This document shows positions 60,580 to 64,000 of a DNA stretch of 64,000 nt, in pieces. Under the pieces are notes generated by a model, which saw only the letters and a list, made by a program, of their open reading frames with translations, was not told the origin of the DNA and searched no databases. Each line of letters opens with the position of its first letter. Position 1 is the first letter of the stretch. The DNA is taken from contig NZ_FOXS01000002.1 in the NCBI RefSeq assembly GCF_900115775.1, forward strand, positions 527,129-591,128, given 5' to 3'. The translations under genes were made by a program, and so were the position numbers. The DNA is from Hymenobacter arizonensis (GTDB lineage Bacteria; Bacteroidota; Bacteroidia; Cytophagales; Hymenobacteraceae).

Positions 60580-61161
60580 TTAATAGTGAATAGCTTCCGG
60601 GGTGACAGCGGCCCGTACCGATTGCCGCAGCCGCTCAAGGCACTTGAATTTCTGCACCGTAGCCGAACGCACGGTGCGGTAGCCGTGGGTGGCGGCAATG
60701 TCCGTCAGGGGCTGCTGAAAGTAGTAGAAGCTCAGCAGGATGTTTCTGCATTTCTCGCCCAGTCGCTCCACGTACTCAAGAACCGTGAACCCCGACTCGG
60801 CAGGCGCGGACGGCTCGGCAGCCAGCTGGCTGGGGTCGTCGGGGAGGGCATCTTGCGGCAGGCGGGCACGGCGGCGCTGCTCGTGGTGCCACAAGTTGCG
60901 GCTGATGCCCACTAAATAGGTGCTGGCCGAGGCCGTGAGGACCAGCGTTCCAGCCACTGCCTGCTCATAGAGAAGCACCAGCGCATCGTGAAATACATCT
61001 TGCGCATCGTGCGGCGTGCCGCCGTGGTTGCCCACGTAGCGGCGCACCACGGGAAACGCCTGGCGGTACAGCTGCGTCAGGGCGCGTTCGCGGTTAGCGA
61101 GCAGGTCCTCGCGCAAGAGCGCCGCAGGCGAGAAGGTCGGAAGTTGAGGCGAAGGAACCAT
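60580..61161 (-). CDS. ECF-type RNA polymerase sigma factor
   Basis: A 193-residue sigma-70-like factor. Region 2 is REALTQLYRQAFPVVRRYVGNHGG to DAQDVFHDALVLLYEQ (about residues 24-70). Region 4 is YVERLGEKCRNILLSFYYFQQPLTDIAATHGY (about 130-165), followed by a helix with basic residues. The family controls stress or surface genes; the target is unknown. The next gene starts three bases after its stop codon. Confidence 0.9.
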   Translation of the reverse strand: MVPSPQLPTFSPAALLREDLLANRERALTQLYRQAFPVVRRYVGNHGGTPHDAQDVFHDALVLLYEQAVAGTLVLTASASTYLVGISRNLWHHEQRRRARLPQDALPDDPSQLAAEPSAPAESGFTVLEYVERLGEKCRNILLSFYYFQQPLTDIAATHGYRTVRSATVQKFKCLERLRQSVRAAVTPEAIHY

Positions 61162-61520
61162 AGGAGTGGCTGTGTACCTAGTTAATCCAGTTCCGGGGCA
61201 AGTATCACCTTTTAACGCAAAATAGCTGCGCTATTTTCTGTTGGGGAAAGCAGCATGTCCAGAAATCAATCAGAATAATTGGCCATTATGCCACGCTTGA
61301 AGGCTTTTCAGGTCCACACGAAAGCATTGGCGCCGGAGAGGCTTGTGCTGAAAGAACGGCAACTCGAAAAGAATAATAGGCGCTCAAAGGCTTTTGCCGC
61401 TGCTTCATTTCAAATGATTCAACGCGTGACCTAATGCCTCAAACGCAAAAAAGCTGAGCAGTCCTGGCGGACTAACTCAGCTTTAGGGTGCTGGTGTGAT
61501 TACTCGGCCTGACGAGGGGC
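61162..61520. other. Intergenic gap with terminator
   Basis: A hairpin with a T-run on the minus strand lies at 61447-61484 (AAAAAAGCTGAGCAGTCC with GGACTAACTCAGCTTT) and ends the oxidoreductase gene upstream on that strand. A 48-codon plus-strand frame at 61288-61434 is basic and has no promoter or family; it was not called. Nothing else is recognised. Confidence 0.6.
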
Positions 61521-62456
61521 CTAGGCCATTACGCAGTCTTGCAAAATCAACTCGTTATTGAGGAAAGTAGCTGCGCGGGTGCCGCTGGCGGCGGCCAGAA
61601 TGGCCTGCTGGTAGGGACCGGTCATGTCCCCCACGGCGTACACGTTGGGCACGCTGGTTTGGCCGGCGTCGTTCACGTCCACATACACGTCGTCGGCGGT
61701 GAAATGACAGCCTAGCTGCCTGGCCAAGTCGCTGCGTTGGCGCTGCACGGGGCGCACAAAAAGAGCATCCACAGCCTGGCGGGTGCCGTCCTCAAACAAG
61801 ATGGCCCGCAGGCACTTGGCTGTGCCATCGATGGTCGTGATGGGCGTTTCGAGCACAGTGATGCCCAGCTGGGCGAGGTGCTTGCGCTGGGCGGGTGCCA
61901 GGTCGGCGGGGCCGTCGGTGCACAGCGTCAGGCGGGGCGCCCAGTGGTGCAGGTGCACGGCTTGCTGGTAGGCGCTTTCGCCGCGGCCGTACACAGCCAC
62001 CTGGCTGTAGCGAGTTTCCCAGCCGTGGCAGTACGGGCAATGATAAACGCCCCGGCCCCACAGCTCGGCCAGGCCCGGCACGGCGGGCAGCTCGTCGACA
62101 ACGCCGGTCGCCAGTATCAGGGCGAGGGCCGAAACTTCGGCGCCGCTGCTCAGGGTGAGCTCACACTGGCCGGTGGCCGAGACGCGGGCTTCGCGGGCGA
62201 GGTCGGCGCAGATTTCAACCTGGTAGGGCCGCAGTTGCTCGCGACCGATGCGCAGCAATTCCTCGGGCGCGGCTCCGTCGCGGGTGAAGAAGCTGTGCGA
62301 GTGGAAGGACGGTGCATTGCGCGACGGCCCACCGTCGAGCACGAGCACGCGGCGCCGCGAACGCCCCAGCACCAACGCGGCGCTCAGGCCGGCGTTGCTG
62401 GCGCCCACAATTATCATGTCGTAATGAGCCGCAGTCGGCCGGGGAATTCTACGCAT
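61521..62456 (-). CDS. Thioredoxin-reductase-like FAD/NAD(P)-dependent oxidoreductase
   Basis: A 311-residue flavoprotein. The FAD-binding motif is MIIVGASNAGLSAALVLGRS, the CPYC redox pair is in GVYHCPYCHGWETR, the NAD(P)-binding motif has AVYGRGESAYQQA (a degraded GxGxxG), and the C-terminal GDMTGPYQQAILAAASG closes the FAD site. It resembles the thioredoxin-reductase class with a CxxC, but the usual C-terminal half is compact. The ATG at 62456 starts MRRIPRPTAAHYD. The partner thioredoxin is not adjacent. Confidence 0.9.
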   Translation of the reverse strand: MRRIPRPTAAHYDMIIVGASNAGLSAALVLGRSRRRVLVLDGGPSRNAPSFHSHSFFTRDGAAPEELLRIGREQLRPYQVEICADLAREARVSATGQCELTLSSGAEVSALALILATGVVDELPAVPGLAELWGRGVYHCPYCHGWETRYSQVAVYGRGESAYQQAVHLHHWAPRLTLCTDGPADLAPAQRKHLAQLGITVLETPITTIDGTAKCLRAILFEDGTRQAVDALFVRPVQRQRSDLARQLGCHFTADDVYVDVNDAGQTSVPNVYAVGDMTGPYQQAILAAASGTRAATFLNNELILQDCVMA

Positions 62457-62601
62457 AGCGAAATAGGATTGCAGAAAAAGTGAGTTGATAGCGAAGGCAG
62501 GAGCGGGGGGAATAAAGCCTCCCACAGGAAGCCTCGGGTAAGCAGGCCCGGGCACTGGGCCAGAGTCCGCTTCCCCGAGGCCAATTGGAGCGGGCCCGCG
62601 G

Positions 62602-63159
62602 TTACTGCACCGTCACGGGGAAGGTTACTTCCACGTCAACATCGCCAGCGGTTTCCGAGCCGGTCTTGCTGCCGGGCTGGTGGCGCAGGGTGATTTTGAG
62701 CGTGCCGTTGCCGGCTGCGTTGGTAACTACCCGAGTTGCGAGGCCAATTTGTAGGTTGTTCTTGTCGAGGTCGGTGCGCGTGATGGTGAGCAGGCTGGGG
62801 GGCGTGCTTTGGTAAATAAAGAGGTGCTCATCACTCTCTTCTGCTACCTCTTTGGTGACGTCTGCCATTGGGTTCTTAGTCTCGTCAGACAGCGTGATGG
62901 CCCCGGTGTAAGTGGTGTTGGCCCGCAGGTTCGTGGAGGTAATGGTGGGGGCGTTGCCACCCGCGCCGTCGATGTCGCGCCATGTGAAGGTGGCGGTGGG
63001 AGCGCCGGCCGTGGTGGGCGTCAGCACATACGTCACGGTCGTGATTTGTTCGTTGTCATCCTCGGGCTCAGGGTCTTTATCCTTCTTACAAGCCGAAAAA
63101 GTGAGCGGAAGGGCCAGCAGCAAAGCAGCCAGGCGGAAGCGTGATTGGAAAATGGTCAT
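62602..63159 (-). CDS. Lipoprotein co-transcribed with the TonB-dependent receptor
   Basis: A 185-residue lipoprotein: signal peptide, lipobox LTFSAC (Cys near residue 24) and an acidic segment (KKDKDPEPEDDNEQ), then a beta-sandwich domain (TYVLTPTTAGAPTATFTWRDID, then ITLSDETKNPMADVTKEV). This matches the secreted lipoproteins that follow TonB-dependent receptors for metals or siderophores in Bacteroidota. It follows the receptor by 46 bases. Confidence 0.85.
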   Translation of the reverse strand: MTIFQSRFRLAALLLALPLTFSACKKDKDPEPEDDNEQITTVTYVLTPTTAGAPTATFTWRDIDGAGGNAPTITSTNLRANTTYTGAITLSDETKNPMADVTKEVAEESDEHLFIYQSTPPSLLTITRTDLDKNNLQIGLATRVVTNAAGNGTLKITLRHQPGSKTGSETAGDVDVEVTFPVTVQ

Positions 63160-63205
63160 GGTGATTGAAATGGTGAAAAATGAAAAGATGGGGAAATGTG
63201 AAGTA

Positions 63206-64000
63206 TCAATTTTTAGAAGTGCCGAAGGCCAGCGGCACCCGTAGCCGCAGCGTCACGTTGCGACCCACTTCGTCGAGGAAGTAGCGGTAGCGGTTGAGGT
63301 AGTCGCGGTAGGTGTTGTCGAGCAGGTTGGTGCCGGTCAGGCTGATTTCCAGCGGCGTGCGCGGCCCCAGCTGCAGCGTGCCCCCGATTTCGGCACCGAG
63401 CAGCCAGTAGCCGGGCGGTGGGGCCAGGTAGTCGCGCTCGTTGTTGTCGAGCGGCACGCGGGTTTGGCGGCGCACGCCTTGCGCCCCAAGCTGCGCATAG
63501 AAGCCCCGCACGCGGCGCGGCGCGTTGCGGGCGCCCTCGGCTTCGTAGCGCAGCCAGCCTTCGAGGCGGTCGGCGGGGGCCAGAATCAGGTAGTCGTCGC
63601 GGCGCAAATCCCGCTCTACCACTGTCGCGGCCTTCGCCCCCAGCGTGAGGGGCCGAGCCACCCGGTAAGCCACCAGCAAGTCGAGTCCATGAAAGCGGGC
63701 ATCGGTCTGTTGGTAGCGGTAGGAGGGAAATAGCCCCCGAATGTCGAGCACGGGCGGAATGGGCGTCTGGAAAATATAATTCTGGATGTGGGTCTGGTAC
63801 ACCGTCAGCTCCCCGTTGAGGCGGGGATGGTCGTGCCAGCTCATGCTAAACGCCGCCGAGCGAGCCGTTTCTGGTCCCAGCCCCGGCGTGCCGGGTGGCC
63901 GGGTAATATCGTAGCCCTCTTCGTAAATGCCGTTGTGCACGCCCTGGCTGGCGCGCTCGTTGGCGGCCGGCGGCCGTTGCAGCAAGCTGGCATCGGCCCG
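63206..64000 (-). CDS. TonB-dependent receptor, C-terminal part
   Basis: The 3' part of a TonB-dependent outer-membrane receptor, cut by the window edge. It runs from about residue RADASLLQRPP at the edge to the terminal strand RNVTLRLRVPLAFGTSKN. Visible barrel strands include TARSAAFSMSWHDHPRLNGELTVY, the YQQTDARFHGLDLLVAYRV strand pair and the GTNLLDNTYRDYLNRYRYF signature. The plug domain lies outside the window. Substrate is unknown, but receptors with this ending often carry metal chelates. Confidence 0.92.
   Translation of the reverse strand, partial: RADASLLQRPPAANERASQGVHNGIYEEGYDITRPPGTPGLGPETARSAAFSMSWHDHPRLNGELTVYQTHIQNYIFQTPIPPVLDIRGLFPSYRYQQTDARFHGLDLLVAYRVARPLTLGAKAATVVERDLRRDDYLILAPADRLEGWLRYEAEGARNAPRRVRGFYAQLGAQGVRRQTRVPLDNNERDYLAPPPGYWLLGAEIGGTLQLGPRTPLEISLTGTNLLDNTYRDYLNRYRYFLDEVGRNVTLRLRVPLAFGTSKN

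Noticed and set aside
61288..61434. 48-codon basic frame
   Set aside because: No promoter element, no family and unremarkable codon use; may be chance.
1..64000. CRISPR arrays, tRNA, rRNA, insertion sequences
   Set aside because: Looked for regular spacer-repeat units, tRNA T-loop patterns and transposase genes; none was found by eye. A computed search would be needed to exclude a short tRNA.

Overview
The window looks like chromosomal DNA from a GC-rich member of the Bacteroidota, most probably a Hymenobacter-like organism (Cytophagales). This is inferred from protein style (type 2-like isoleucyl-tRNA synthetase, CoaX/outer-membrane barrel/LptC/PpiD neighbourhood, DUF4286, DUF6526 and SPOR-RlpA proteins), from the Bacteroidota -7 promoter element TAnnTTTG in front of many genes, and from the near absence of Shine-Dalgarno sequences. 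No tRNA, rRNA, CRISPR array, insertion sequence or prophage was recognised. About 56 protein genes are supported, one of them only 37 codons long.

Layout. 1-3000: a DUF4385 gene, an acidic protein of unknown function and a PiT phosphate transporter surround an intergenic region with two perfect DnaA boxes, a third lying in the DUF4385 gene; this is a candidate replication origin. 3100-18600: a co-directional run of housekeeping genes (glyS, an RND/MMPL exporter, ileS, two tandem lspA copies, a fused two-domain peptide ABC ATPase, rnr, a polyprenyl diphosphate synthase). 18600-24200: rhomboid protease, small membrane proteins, GDPD, an AT-rich HTH gene followed directly by a perfect parS site, then a DciA-like gene and recF. 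24200-30700: pdhA, a YfgM-like TPR protein, ribH, a TraR/DksA-like regulator, a pseudouridine synthase with a huge Gly/Arg-rich arm, and coaX. 30650-37800: an envelope-assembly group (outer-membrane barrel, LptC, small membrane protein, PpiD-type foldase, TPR protein) plus a tiny membrane peptide. 37850-43100: recJ, DoxX-like protein, acyl-CoA dehydrogenase, AraC-type regulator. 43200-58250: accessory envelope genes, including an NlpC/P60 peptidase, TonB C-terminal-domain proteins, penicillin acylase, SPOR-RlpA and a PA14-OmpA fusion. 58300-64000: CDF metal exporter, clpP, ECF sigma factor, thioredoxin-reductase-like enzyme, lipoprotein and the end of a TonB-dependent receptor.

The DnaA boxes, parS, recF and the DciA-like gene together suggest that the window is close to oriC, and the long plus-strand runs to the right fit leading-strand genes. 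The most striking non-coding signal is a collection of at least nine unrelated families of long inverted repeats (hairpins of about 70 to 210 bp) in the gaps between genes. One family is also embedded in frame inside the peptide ABC ATPase gene, where it is translated as the linker between the two ATPase domains.
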